A stretch of 64,000 nucleotides of DNA from JAEZDC01 sp036676415 (lineage in GTDB: Bacteria; Bacteroidota; Bacteroidia; Chitinophagales; Chitinophagaceae): assembly GCA_036676415.1 (NCBI GenBank), contig JAKFCX010000007.1, positions 12,021 to 76,020 on the forward strand, read 5' to 3'. A program made the translations under genes and the position numbers. The notes beneath the pieces were generated by a model, which was not told the origin of the DNA, made no database searches, and saw only the letters and a program-made list of their open reading frames with translations. This document shows, in pieces, positions 43,834 to 52,451 of the stretch (within the stretch, counting starts at the first letter, position 1; each line of letters begins with the position of its first letter).

Positions 43834-44703
43834 ATGAAGTCGATCATTGCTGTTTCAGGAAAAGATGGACAACTAGGTTGGGAACTCGAGAAATTATCTG
43901 TGGCTTATCCGCTGTATGAATTTATTTTCTGTGGCAGGAACGATTTGGATATTGCTAATAAGGAACAAATTGCTTCCTTCTTTTCACTCAATAAACCCTT
44001 CGCATTTATTAATTGTGCAGCATATACAGCAGTAGACAAAGCTGAGGTTGACCAGGAATCGGCATATAAGATCAATGCTGAAGCTGTTGGTTTCCTGGCA
44101 GAGCAGTGCAGATTCTATAATACGATCTTCATTACTTTTTCAACCGATTATGTTTTTGATGGGAATGGTGTTGTGCCATATGAAGAAAACCAAAGAACCC
44201 AACCTTTAAATTATTACGGGTACACAAAAGAAGCGGGAGAGAAGCTTGCATTGACGAATTGGGAGAGAAGTATCGTTATCAGAACTTCATGGGTTTATAG
44301 TGAACATGGGAACAATTTTGTGAAGACGATGCTCAGGCTGATGAATGAAAGAGAGGAGATCAATGTGGTAGATGATCAGATTGGGTCTCCCACATATGCA
44401 AAAGATCTTGCTATAGCAACGATGATGATCATCGAAGCTGGAAAAACAAATTATGGCGTTTATCACTACAGCAATGAAGGCAACATCTCGTGGTTTGATT
44501 TTGCTTCGGAAATAAAAAGAATTTCGGGTTTAAACTGCAAGATAAACCCTGTTCCCAGTTCCGATTTTCCTACACCGGCAAGGCGACCAAAATTTTCAGT
44601 GTTAAGCAAAAAACGGATCATAACTGATTTTAATATTAGGCTAAACGATTGGAGAGAAAGTCTGGCAGAATGTATTAAAGCAATAAATGAAAAAAGCAGC
44701 TAG
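43834..44703 (+). CDS. rfbD: dTDP-4-dehydrorhamnose reductase
   Basis: 289-aa SDR reductase of dTDP-L-rhamnose synthesis. Starts MKSIIAVSGKDGQLGWELEK; FINCAAYTAVDKAEVD and INAEAVGFLAEQC follow, with the STDYVFDGNG segment, PLNYYGYTKEAGEK (Tyr-x-x-x-Lys) and IVIRTSWVYSEHGNNFVKTM. No rfbA, rfbB or rfbC is present here, so the pathway is completed elsewhere. The last codons form the left arm of the terminator shared with tRNA-Gln. Confidence 0.94.
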   Translation: MKSIIAVSGKDGQLGWELEKLSVAYPLYEFIFCGRNDLDIANKEQIASFFSLNKPFAFINCAAYTAVDKAEVDQESAYKINAEAVGFLAEQCRFYNTIFITFSTDYVFDGNGVVPYEENQRTQPLNYYGYTKEAGEKLALTNWERSIVIRTSWVYSEHGNNFVKTMLRLMNEREEINVVDDQIGSPTYAKDLAIATMMIIEAGKTNYGVYHYSNEGNISWFDFASEIKRISGLNCKINPVPSSDFPTPARRPKFSVLSKKRIITDFNIRLNDWRESLAECIKAINEKSS

Positions 44704-44718
44704 TAAAGCTGCTTTTTT
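44691..44718. terminator. Bidirectional terminator between rfbD and tRNA-Gln
   Basis: AAAAAGCAGC/GCTGCTTTTT with a seven-base loop that contains the rfbD stop codon. T runs on both strands let it end rfbD and the minus-strand tRNA, whose 3' end is at 44720. Confidence 0.85.
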
Positions 44719-44719
44719 G

Positions 44720-44790
44720 TTGACCCATAAGGATTCGAACCTTAAATGACTGAACCAAAATCAGTAGTGTTACCATTACACCATGGGTCA
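44720..44790 (-). tRNA. tRNA-Gln (anticodon UUG)
   Basis: A 71-nt cloverleaf on the minus strand: acceptor TGACCCA with TGGGTCA, a short D-arm GTG...CAC, anticodon stem ACTGA/TCAGT around loop TTTTGGT (anticodon TTG, reading CAA and CAG), variable CATT, and T-arm TAAGG/CCTTA with loop TTCGAAT. Discriminator A at 44720; CCA is not encoded. The anticodon and arms identify Gln. Confidence 0.96.
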
Positions 44791-44882
44791 ATCCGTTATC
44801 CGCACTTTCGTGACGGGGTGCAAAAATAACGGCTCACCACTTTACACCAAAATATTTTTTAGATTATCTGTTAAACAGATTG

Positions 44883-45782
44883 TTACTTCTTGAGTATTTT
44901 GATCTCAACCCTCCTGTTTGTGGTTCTTTCCTCTTCCGTTTCTTCAAAAAGTATGATTGGATACCTATGCCCAAAGCCTTTGTATGTCATTCTTTTTTTG
45001 TCAATTCCCTTTGAAACAAGGTATTCCCATACAGCCTTTGCTCGGTTGTACGAGAGAAATGGTTCACCTGTATCAATATCAAGTCCATCTGCAGTGCCTT
45101 CCTGGCAGCAAATATGGCCTTGTATTTCAATTTCAAGTGTTGGAACTGTTTGCATTACATGCAATAATTCCATCAAAGGAGAATAAGATTCCGGCAGAAA
45201 CACATGTCTTCCGCCATAAAAATTTATGTTCTTCAGAACGATATTATCTCCTGCTTTGGTGGTTGTATCGGTTACTTCATCTATCAAGCGTTCTTTTACA
45301 GGTTTTCGAACGGGAGAATTTGTAACAGGCGTTTCGGGTGTTTTTGAAGGATTATCTTTTCCTTTTTCATCAATAATAACCGAATCCGTAGCAGACACTT
45401 CATAATCTGCAACAATCAATACCCTTCTGTTTAATTGCCGGGAAGCAGCATCTGACTTAGCAATAGCAGGCATTTCTTCACCAAATCCTTTTATGAGCTT
45501 GATTTTTTGAGGATTGATGCCTTTGCTGATAAAATATTCTCTCACGGCATTTGCTCTTCTGAGAGATAATTGTTCATTGTAAGTCCTACTTCCAAACTGA
45601 TCTGTGTGTCCATAGATCAATGCGCTATATAGATTTGGCCGGCCAATGATATTATCCAATGTTCGTTTGGCATCATCTGTCAGGTCAGACCTGTCGAATT
45701 TAAAATATACAAGGCTACTATCCTGTCCATAAGATATATTACCAACAACTAAGCAACAGAATAAAATTATTCTTTGTAACAT
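44883..45782 (-). CDS. Protein with two OmpA-like domains
   Basis: 299-aa exported protein. The signal peptide MLQRIILFCCLVVGNISYGQ begins at ATG 45782; an earlier start at 45842 would add 20 polar residues. The first OmpA-like peptidoglycan-binding region is YFKFDRSDLTDDAKRTLDNI through GHTDQFGSRTYNEQLSLRRA and LNRRVLIVADY. A Pro/Thr-rich linker follows, then a second OmpA-like repeat with IQGHICCQEGTADGLDIDTG, SYNRAKAVWEYLVSKGIDKK and a final TNRRVEIKIL. Tandem OmpA domains suggest an envelope scaffold that binds peptidoglycan twice. The first match is canonical; the second has an inserted loop. Confidence 0.88.
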   Translation of the reverse strand: MLQRIILFCCLVVGNISYGQDSSLVYFKFDRSDLTDDAKRTLDNIIGRPNLYSALIYGHTDQFGSRTYNEQLSLRRANAVREYFISKGINPQKIKLIKGFGEEMPAIAKSDAASRQLNRRVLIVADYEVSATDSVIIDEKGKDNPSKTPETPVTNSPVRKPVKERLIDEVTDTTTKAGDNIVLKNINFYGGRHVFLPESYSPLMELLHVMQTVPTLEIEIQGHICCQEGTADGLDIDTGEPFLSYNRAKAVWEYLVSKGIDKKRMTYKGFGHRYPIILFEETEEERTTNRRVEIKILKK

Positions 45783-45961
45783 AAAATATATTTCAGTTTG
45801 CAATGACTGTATACTTTTGGATAGAGTATTAAAACCATTCATTTACATCACAACTATTGTTAATGTAGATGCAATTTCGGTAAAATTTACCCAGACTAAT
45901 ACATAGATGTGAAGCGGCAGTCTGGCATGATTTTTTTCATGTGTTAAGAAATTCCTCCCTT

Positions 45962-46288
45962 ATGCAACACATTAAGCTTTGCATTGACGAATGTACACGC
46001 TGCATGGTCATTTGCCAGGAAACTGCAGTTCATTGTATAGAAAGTGGATTGATAGATTGTGCAAAGGCGCTTTTGAATTGTGCTGAGGTCTGCGATATGT
46101 GTGCTACTTTCTGTTCAAGAAATTCATTTCTATCTGAAGAAATGATGGAATTATGTCGCCAGTTTTGCGATTCGTGCATCGAAATTTGTAATCAATACGA
46201 ACAAGACAGTGAAGCATGTAAAGTTTGTGCTATTGTCTGCCGCAGTTGTGCTAATGCATGTGAAGAAGCAGTAGCTGTTGCAGCTTAA
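45962..46288 (+). CDS. Four-helix Cys-rich copper-binding protein (Csp/DUF326 type)
   Basis: 108-aa cytosolic protein with 19 Cys (7, 11, 14, 18, 25, 33, 40, 44, 47, 51, 65, 69, 72, 76, 86, 89, 93, 96, 100) spaced as CxxxC and CxxC along four predicted helices. This is the layout of Csp-type copper storage proteins, which bind many Cu(I) ions inside a helix bundle. There is no signal peptide, so it resembles the cytosolic Csp3 class. ATG 45962 is preferred over GTG 45941. Its stop overlaps the stop of the convergent ATP-grasp-like gene. Metal binding is inference from the Cys layout. Confidence 0.85.
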   Translation: MQHIKLCIDECTRCMVICQETAVHCIESGLIDCAKALLNCAEVCDMCATFCSRNSFLSEEMMELCRQFCDSCIEICNQYEQDSEACKVCAIVCRSCANACEEAVAVAA

Positions 46289-47484
46289 TCTTTTTCGAAA
46301 TATACAAGACTGCCACCTACCCATTCTTTGTCTTTATTGTAACGAACCCCGATCATTTTTCCTTTGCTTAACCTTGCAAGGTTTCCTGCAGCAACAGGTC
46401 TTGCTTCACCATCTTTCCAGAAATAAAATAACCTGATCTCTACTTTAGCAGGAACATCAGGTGTTGGAATTACCTCCGCATATTTTACTTTCCGCTGTAA
46501 TATCCAATTTCTTGGATCATCGACTGAGTCCAGGTCTTCTTTCTTTACATCTATTACTACTCCTTGCCCGGCAAAAGAAAATAAAGGCTTCAGCACATAA
46601 TTCTCAAGGTCGTCTGGTATATCTCTTTGCTCACTTAAAAATCGTGTTTTCGGAACATAGGCATGACGGATATACGGTAAAGTATATTTGCTGATCCGAT
46701 AGAACCAATTTGGGTGCGGTATCCACGTAACATCAAGGTCTTCAAAAAAGATGCTCCCTTTTTCACGTACTGCTTCAGATTGCTGCTGCAGGTCATCAAA
46801 TATTACCCTGTTGTAAATTCGGTTGACTGCTGTTTTCTTCCCATCCTTCAGGTAGAATAATTTTCTTCCTTCCTTTATCAATTCAGTCAGGCACACTACT
46901 TCTATTCCCAGGTAATCTTTAGTGCAGTAAAAATCTATTCTTGTTTTTTGTTGATGCGGAAGTATCTCCAGCAGTATTACGTTTTCCGGAGCTTCATTTT
47001 CAATAATGATCTCTCTTAGGGTTTGAATATAACTTTCTTTATCGAATCCATCTAAGTACATACTGTAGTTTGATGGAATGTTGAAGTATTTCCTGGTGAT
47101 GTCATCCTGCAACACCTGGTAGCAAAAAAGAGAAGGGAAGCCCTGCATTTCGATCAGCTGCGGCTCAAGTTCACCTTCTTCATTTTCACAAACACCAAAA
47201 TCAAATGCTATGTAATGAGAATGATTATTTTCATTCGGCACATTTACATCAGAGGGGATAGCCCTGGACGTAAGTGGTTTAAAGTTATACTGCGTAATTA
47301 CATCAATAATGCTCTCGCAGGCTGAGAGTAATTTATGTTTAAAGATTTTATCAACAAACACAGGAGTTTCTGCAACACGAAACTCCAGGGCATCTTTATG
47401 AACTAAACTCAACTCATCAATAAAAGCTTTATAATTCTCTGGAGAAAAACGGTCATTAAAATCCTTTCTTATACCTGGTACCAT
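46285..47484 (-). CDS. ATP-grasp-like protein, function unknown
   Basis: 399-aa soluble protein. The C-terminal half resembles an ATP-grasp fold: YVLKPLFSFAGQGVVIDVKK (nucleotide-loop-like) and AKVEIRLFYFWKDGE with a final GVRYNKDKEWVGGSL. The N-terminal half (EFRVAETPVFVDKIFKHKLL, then YIAFDFGVCENEEGELEPQL) recalls glutathionylspermidine-synthase-like or circularly permuted ATP-grasp proteins, but I cannot assign a substrate. It faces the Csp-type gene, sharing stop-codon bases with it. No regulation is visible. Confidence 0.65.
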   Translation of the reverse strand: MVPGIRKDFNDRFSPENYKAFIDELSLVHKDALEFRVAETPVFVDKIFKHKLLSACESIIDVITQYNFKPLTSRAIPSDVNVPNENNHSHYIAFDFGVCENEEGELEPQLIEMQGFPSLFCYQVLQDDITRKYFNIPSNYSMYLDGFDKESYIQTLREIIIENEAPENVILLEILPHQQKTRIDFYCTKDYLGIEVVCLTELIKEGRKLFYLKDGKKTAVNRIYNRVIFDDLQQQSEAVREKGSIFFEDLDVTWIPHPNWFYRISKYTLPYIRHAYVPKTRFLSEQRDIPDDLENYVLKPLFSFAGQGVVIDVKKEDLDSVDDPRNWILQRKVKYAEVIPTPDVPAKVEIRLFYFWKDGEARPVAAGNLARLSKGKMIGVRYNKDKEWVGGSLVYFEKD

Positions 47485-47520
47485 AAGCAGTAGTTAAAGT
47501 TCTAAAGTAAGCAAAAAACA

Positions 47521-47542
47521 AAAGAGCCTGCAAAGGCTCTTT
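47521..47542 (-). terminator. Terminator of the tlpA-type gene at 47564
   Basis: AAAGAGCC/GGCTCTTT stem with a six-base loop; the minus strand continues with a T-rich tail. Confidence 0.8.
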
Positions 47543-47563
47543 ATTACAATCGATTTTTCTAAT

Positions 47564-48643
47564 CTATTTTAATGTCTGGGCAAGCACTTTATGCAGTTCT
47601 TCACCCCTCAGGTTTTTTGCAATGATCTTTCCATTAGGATCTAATAAATAGTTTTGAGGAATGCTACTCACTTTATAAATTTTTGCTGCTGCATTATTCC
47701 AATAAGCAAGATCACTCACCTGTGGCCAGTTAAGATTATCTGCTTTAATTGCATCTAACCACTTTTGTTTATCCTGGTCAAGCGATACACCAAGGATGGT
47801 GAAATTTTTATCTTTAAAAGCATTATAAGCCGCTACCACATTCGGATTTTCTCTTCTGCACGGTCCACACCAACTGGCCCAGAAGTCGATCAGCACATAT
47901 TTCCCTTTGAAAGACGATAAGGCTACAGGTTTTCCTTCTTCATTGTTCTGAACAAAATCAGGAGCAGAAGATCCTATAGAACCAAAACGGGTTGCTTCAA
48001 CCATTTCGCTTATTGCATTAGCATACATATTCTTTTTTGCAGCGTCAGATAAAAGGTCAAAACGCTGTGCCAGTATCTCAGGATCATTATTCAACTGATT
48101 GGTGATATAAAGGATGAAAGCAGAAACTGGTGAAGCTGGTTTTTCTTTAATAAAAAGGTCTATCTGGTCTTGTATGTCTGCCACGGTTTTAGTATAGACT
48201 GCTACCAATGAATCTCTCTTCTTTGCATCCTGTGTTTGATTAGCCAGCGTAACATTTTTATTCAATTTTTCTTTTAATGGATTGAACCTTTTCTGATATA
48301 GCAGGTAATCTGCTGCAGCACCTTTTCCACTTACAGTTAATGCTTTGATTGCATTGGCTTTTCCGGTGATACTGATATCATCATTGCTCATGAAAATTTC
48401 ATAAGCTTCCTGGTGCCCGATGAAATTTAAATTGTATACATCTTCCGATTCCACCTTCCCGATCAACTGAAAAGTTCCATTGGCAACATAGGTCTGTGAC
48501 ACTGGATTTCCATTACTGGCAGCAAGAAAAACCAATGTGCTGTCTTTTAAACCGGCAATATTTCCTTTGATGGTAAAACCTTTATCAGCCTGTGCTATTG
48601 TGGCAACAGGTAAAAGCAAAGCGAGGAGAATTCTTGTCATCAT
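47564..48643 (-). CDS. TlpA-family thiol-disulfide protein with DUF4369 domain
   Basis: 359-aa exported protein. A signal peptide (MMTRILLALLLPVATIAQA) is followed by a DUF4369 domain (about 20-120: KGFTIKGNIAGLKDSTLVFL), a helical middle, and a thioredoxin/TlpA domain with VLIDFWASWCGPCRRENPNV (CGPC) and SSIPQNYLLDPNGKIIAKNL. The layout is the common Bacteroidota periplasmic oxidoreductase of unknown target. A strong promoter and a terminator flank it, so it is monocistronic. Confidence 0.92.
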   Translation of the reverse strand: MMTRILLALLLPVATIAQADKGFTIKGNIAGLKDSTLVFLAASNGNPVSQTYVANGTFQLIGKVESEDVYNLNFIGHQEAYEIFMSNDDISITGKANAIKALTVSGKGAAADYLLYQKRFNPLKEKLNKNVTLANQTQDAKKRDSLVAVYTKTVADIQDQIDLFIKEKPASPVSAFILYITNQLNNDPEILAQRFDLLSDAAKKNMYANAISEMVEATRFGSIGSSAPDFVQNNEEGKPVALSSFKGKYVLIDFWASWCGPCRRENPNVVAAYNAFKDKNFTILGVSLDQDKQKWLDAIKADNLNWPQVSDLAYWNNAAAKIYKVSSIPQNYLLDPNGKIIAKNLRGEELHKVLAQTLK

Positions 48644-48683
48644 ATAATTAAATGATTTGCAATTTAATTTCTTTAGCGTTAAA

Positions 48684-48713
48684 CAAACGTAAATTTAAGT
48701 TAGCTGGCTCAAA
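48684..48713 (-). promoter_or_regulatory. Promoter of the tlpA-type gene
   Basis: Minus strand TTTG (48713-48710), 18-nt spacer, TACGTTTG (48691-48684). Both elements fit the Bacteroidota consensus, about 40 nt before ATG 48643. The region overlaps the flank of repeat copy 12. Confidence 0.6.
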
Positions 48714-48760
48714 TATGGCTATTTGGCTTTTGTTGTGTCACTCACTTGTACGTTCTTATC
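48712..48760 (-). repeat. Dispersed intergenic element, copy 12 (T/A form)
   Basis: Minus strand: ACGTACAAGTGAGTGACACA followed by ACAAAAGCC. Core GTGACAC at 48741-48735. It overlaps the promoter flank of the tlpA-type gene. Confidence 0.85.
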
Positions 48761-48804
48761 TTTATTCAATTGCTCATGAACCAATTTCACCTCTATATTT
48801 AGTT

Positions 48805-49416
48805 ATGACCCGACATTTTTCTACTTACCTGGCCCTTGGAGATTCCTACACAATAGGAGAGGCCTTACCACTCTATGAAAGCTTCCCTTACCAGGCAACC
48901 CAAATATTGCGGAACAAAGGTTTTCACTTTCATGCCCCTGAAATTATTGCAAAAACTGGCTGGACCACAGCTGAGTTGGCTGATCATCTGTTACATACAA
49001 AGTTGAATGAGCATTATGACTTTGTTACCCTGCTTATTGGTGTGAACAATCAATACCGTGGCTTATCATTAGACGATTACAGGTCAGATTTCGAATTTCT
49101 CATAAAGAAAGCACTTCATTTTGCCAATAATAAAACTGAACGTGTTTTAGTTATTTCAATTCCGGATTGGGGAGCCACACCTTTTGCTGAAGGAAAAGAC
49201 GTTAAACAGATAGCAATTGAAATTGATCAGTTCAATGAAGCAAAGAAAAGGTTGGCTGAGCAATTTAGGGTTGACTATATAGACATCACAGATTCGCAAA
49301 GAGCAGATGGCAATGAAACAGACTTTATTGCACCAGATAAATTGCATCCTTCAGCAAAAGAGTATGCAAAATGGGCAGAACAAGTGGCAGATAAATTCTC
49401 TTCAATACTGAAGTGA
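48805..49416 (+). CDS. SGNH/GDSL-type hydrolase
   Basis: 203-aa cytoplasmic-type esterase. Block I GDSYTIGEAL with the catalytic Ser, block III GVNNQYRG with the Asn, and block V DKLHPSAKEYAKWAE with the Asp and His. The longer reading frame from 48652 would encode repeat copy 12 as protein, so ATG 48805 is chosen. No signal peptide; the substrate (lipid, glycan or thioester) is unknown. The stop abuts the kmo stop. Confidence 0.88.
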   Translation: MTRHFSTYLALGDSYTIGEALPLYESFPYQATQILRNKGFHFHAPEIIAKTGWTTAELADHLLHTKLNEHYDFVTLLIGVNNQYRGLSLDDYRSDFEFLIKKALHFANNKTERVLVISIPDWGATPFAEGKDVKQIAIEIDQFNEAKKRLAEQFRVDYIDITDSQRADGNETDFIAPDKLHPSAKEYAKWAEQVADKFSSILK

Positions 49417-50760
49417 TCATTTAAGATGATCAAGGATAATGGCTTCGATTTCATCACTTTCCCATCGATTTTCAATATCCGGCAGACTCATCACCTGTTG
49501 CATGATTGATTCCTGTTTTGAACCTCTTTCCAATGCTTCGGAATAGCGTATGTGCGGACTAAATGTTACCTGTGAGTAAGCCGGTATCCATTTCTCAGGA
49601 TACTTTTTGTAGAGTTTAGTTTCTATCTTCTTCTGTAAAAGGAATTTTGGATCAGCAACCTTATCTCTCATCTCAATGAAATTATTCAGGGCAAGATCTG
49701 CAATAGCATCTCCATCAGGCTTTCTTAGTTCCTGGAATTCTTTCAGGATCATGCTCCAATCTTCATTATGCTTTTCAAGCAAGCCATTCAGTACCGAACA
49801 ATCTTCAAAGCCACAATTCATGCCCTGGCCAAAGAATGGAACAATGGCATGAGCTGCATCACCGATCAAGGTAAACTTGTCATCCCTTATCCATGGAAAA
49901 CATTTTACAGTAACCAATGAAGAAGTTGGGTTATGAAAAAAATCGTGTTCCAGCGTTGGCATCATTGGAACAACATCCTGGAATGTTTGTTTAAAGAATG
50001 ATACCAGTTTTTCCGGAGTATCGAGGGAACTAAAGGAAGGATCACCGTCAAATGGAAAAAACAATGTGCAGGTGAAGCTTCCATCCATATTTGGTAATGC
50101 AATCAACATATAATTGCCTCTTGGCCAAATATGAAGTGCATTCTTTTCCATCTGAAAATCACCTTTTTCACTTGGGGGAATGTTTAATTCTTTATAGCCA
50201 AAATCAATATACGACTGATGATATTCAAATCTTTCATGTTGTAGTTGATGCTGCAATCTTACTGCAGAATAAGCACCATCAGCACCAAAGAGCAGATCGA
50301 AAGAAGATGTTTCACTCTCTTCTGTTAAAGTGGATTCGAATTCAATTTCGCTCTTGTTCCAATTAATCGTTGCGCATTTCTCGTTAAAGAATATATCTGC
50401 ACCATTTTTTTCAGCCAGTGTCATCAGCACTTTATTCAGCTCTGCTCTTGAGACAGAGTTGATGAATTGACCTTCTTTTCCATATGGCTGAAAAGCTGTT
50501 GTTCCGTCAGCATTATGTATATACCTGCCATGCATTGGAATAGCTATTTTCCTGATCTCATCCATCACACCAACCTCTTCCAAAGCTTTAATACCTCTGT
50601 CACTCAAAGCAAGATTAATGGAACGTCCGGCAGATAGTGTCTCCTTTCTCATATCACTCCTGCGTTCATACACTTTTACTTTATAACCTCTTTTACAGAG
50701 ATAAATGGAGAGTAATGAACCAACTAAGCCAGCACCTACTATCGTAACATCTTTTTTCAT
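49417..50760 (-). CDS. kmo: Kynurenine 3-monooxygenase
   Basis: 447-aa FAD/NADPH hydroxylase converting L-kynurenine to 3-hydroxykynurenine. Starts DVTIVGAGLVGSLLSIYLCK (FAD Rossmann), with AGRSINLALSDRGIKALEEV, the DG region FGADGAYSAVR, and the second FAD motif TLIGDAAHAIVPFFGQGMNC. KMO-specific GMNCGFEDCSVL follows. Last gene of the minus-strand kynurenine operon, three bases after kynU. The C-terminus is soluble, without the mitochondrial-type membrane helix of eukaryotic KMO. Confidence 0.95.
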   Translation of the reverse strand: MKKDVTIVGAGLVGSLLSIYLCKRGYKVKVYERRSDMRKETLSAGRSINLALSDRGIKALEEVGVMDEIRKIAIPMHGRYIHNADGTTAFQPYGKEGQFINSVSRAELNKVLMTLAEKNGADIFFNEKCATINWNKSEIEFESTLTEESETSSFDLLFGADGAYSAVRLQHQLQHERFEYHQSYIDFGYKELNIPPSEKGDFQMEKNALHIWPRGNYMLIALPNMDGSFTCTLFFPFDGDPSFSSLDTPEKLVSFFKQTFQDVVPMMPTLEHDFFHNPTSSLVTVKCFPWIRDDKFTLIGDAAHAIVPFFGQGMNCGFEDCSVLNGLLEKHNEDWSMILKEFQELRKPDGDAIADLALNNFIEMRDKVADPKFLLQKKIETKLYKKYPEKWIPAYSQVTFSPHIRYSEALERGSKQESIMQQVMSLPDIENRWESDEIEAIILDHLK

Positions 50761-50763
50761 CAG

Positions 50764-52035
50764 TTAAAGAATAGATTGAATGATATTTCCAAATTTCCAA
50801 ACATCTTCAAATGAATTGTACAACGGCACAGGAGCAACACGAATTACATTGGGCTCACGCCAATCTGCGATCACTCCATGCTTCGTTAACGCTTTAAAAA
50901 CTTCTTTTCCTTTTGATTCCATAAGGATAGAAACCTGGCATCCTCTTTCATTTTCATTAGAAGGCGTGATCACATTGATCAATTTTTTTTCCTGTTTCGC
51001 ATTGATATCATTCAATACAAAATGAAGAAATGCAGTAAGTTTTCTTCTCTTTGTATGTATTTTTTCAATACCGGCTTCTTCAAAAATGTCGAGAGAAGCT
51101 TTGTGTGCAGCCATTGAGAGAACAGGTGCATTACTCAATTGCCATCCTTCTGCAGTAGGAATTGCTTCAAACCCTTTCTCCATTTTAAAACGTGTGTCTT
51201 TGGTATAACCCCACCATCCTGCAAAACGAGGAAGTTCTTTATTCTTCACATGGTTTTCATGAATGTAAATTCCTGCCACTCCACCAGGACCTGAATTCAA
51301 ATATTTATACGAACACCAGCAGGCAAAATCAACATTCCACTCATGCAGTTTCAATTCAACATTTCCTGCAGCATGTGCAAGATCAAATCCTGCAGGAACA
51401 TTTACTTCGTGTGCTGCCTCTGTTATTTTTTTGATATCAAATAATTGCCCTGTATAATAATTTACTCCTCCAAACATCACAAGTGCCAGTTCATCTTTAT
51501 GAACAGTAATAGCATCGGTAATATCCTCTGTTCTTAAAGTATATTCTCCCTCTCTCGGCTTTATTTCAACGATCGCTTTTGCCGGATCAAATCCGTGAAA
51601 CCTCACCTGGGATTCTAATGCATATTGATCCGAAGGAAAAGCTCTTTCTTCACAAATGATCTTGAACTTCTGAGTTGTAGGCCGATAAAAACTAACCATT
51701 AGTAAATGAAGGTTGACGGTAAGCTGGTTCATTACTACCACTTCATGCTCTTCACAACCGATAATCCTGGAAAGTGTTGCAGGAAACATTTCATGATAGT
51801 TCATCCATGGATGTTTAGCTGCAAAATGACCCTCCACACCCATATTGCCCCAATCATTTAGTTCCTGTTGGATATATGCCTGTGCTGATCTTGGCTGAAG
51901 TCCTAATGAATTTCCTGTGAAATAAATGCAGTTCTTCCCTTCATGTTGCGGAAAATAAAATTTATCCCGGAATGATCTTAATTCGTCCTGTTCATCCAAT
52001 TGCTGGGCAAAGCTGAGTGTGTTTTCTACGTTCAT
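50764..52035 (-). CDS. kynU: Kynureninase
   Basis: 423-aa PLP enzyme cleaving 3-hydroxykynurenine to 3-hydroxyanthranilate and alanine. CIYFTGNSLGLQPRSAQAYI near the start, VVMNQLTVNLHLLMVSFYRP, AHAAGNVELKLHEWNVDFAC, the PLP lysine K244 in CWCSYKYLNSGPGGVAG. It overlaps the ridA stop by four bases (ATGA) and precedes kmo, so translation is probably coupled. Confidence 0.96.
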   Translation of the reverse strand: MNVENTLSFAQQLDEQDELRSFRDKFYFPQHEGKNCIYFTGNSLGLQPRSAQAYIQQELNDWGNMGVEGHFAAKHPWMNYHEMFPATLSRIIGCEEHEVVVMNQLTVNLHLLMVSFYRPTTQKFKIICEERAFPSDQYALESQVRFHGFDPAKAIVEIKPREGEYTLRTEDITDAITVHKDELALVMFGGVNYYTGQLFDIKKITEAAHEVNVPAGFDLAHAAGNVELKLHEWNVDFACWCSYKYLNSGPGGVAGIYIHENHVKNKELPRFAGWWGYTKDTRFKMEKGFEAIPTAEGWQLSNAPVLSMAAHKASLDIFEEAGIEKIHTKRRKLTAFLHFVLNDINAKQEKKLINVITPSNENERGCQVSILMESKGKEVFKALTKHGVIADWREPNVIRVAPVPLYNSFEDVWKFGNIIQSIL

Positions 52036-52451
52036 GATTCATCAATTGTTGCGATTACTTTTAGTTCTATTGCAATTGGGGTAGGAAGACTTTTTACTTC
52101 AACGGTTGTGCGACATGCCTGCACGTCTGCAAAATAATCACCGTAAATTTTATTATATAAAGGAAAGTCATCTTTCATGTTCGTAAGAAAAACTGTCACA
52201 TCAATAATTTTATCCCAACTGCTGCTGCTTGCTTCTAAAACAGCTTTCACATTGGCAAAGCATTGGTGCGTTTCAGCTTCTATATCGTATTTTAAGATAT
52301 TACCATGTTCATCCTGTTCCAACCCTGGTATGGAATTATCTTTTGCGCTTCTTGATCCTATTCCTGACAAGAATAAAAAATTTCCCACACGTCTTGCATG
52401 TGGATAAGCACCTAATGGTTTTGCGGCATTGTCGGAATTAATAATTTTCAT
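52032..52451 (-). CDS. RidA-family protein, probable 2-aminomuconate deaminase
   Basis: 139-aa YjgF/YER057c/UK114 fold. AKPLGAYPHARRVGNFLFLS near the start, ETHQCFANVKAVLEASSSSW, and the RidA-type arginine in ACRTTVEVKSLPTPIAIELK. In characterised nitrobenzoate and kynurenine meta-cleavage clusters, RidA-like proteins deaminate 2-aminomuconate; the position between the semialdehyde dehydrogenase and kynU here supports that. A general RidA imine hydrolase is the alternative. ATG 52451 overlaps the preceding gene's stop as ATGA. Confidence 0.85.
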   Translation of the reverse strand: MKIINSDNAAKPLGAYPHARRVGNFLFLSGIGSRSAKDNSIPGLEQDEHGNILKYDIEAETHQCFANVKAVLEASSSSWDKIIDVTVFLTNMKDDFPLYNKIYGDYFADVQACRTTVEVKSLPTPIAIELKVIATIDES

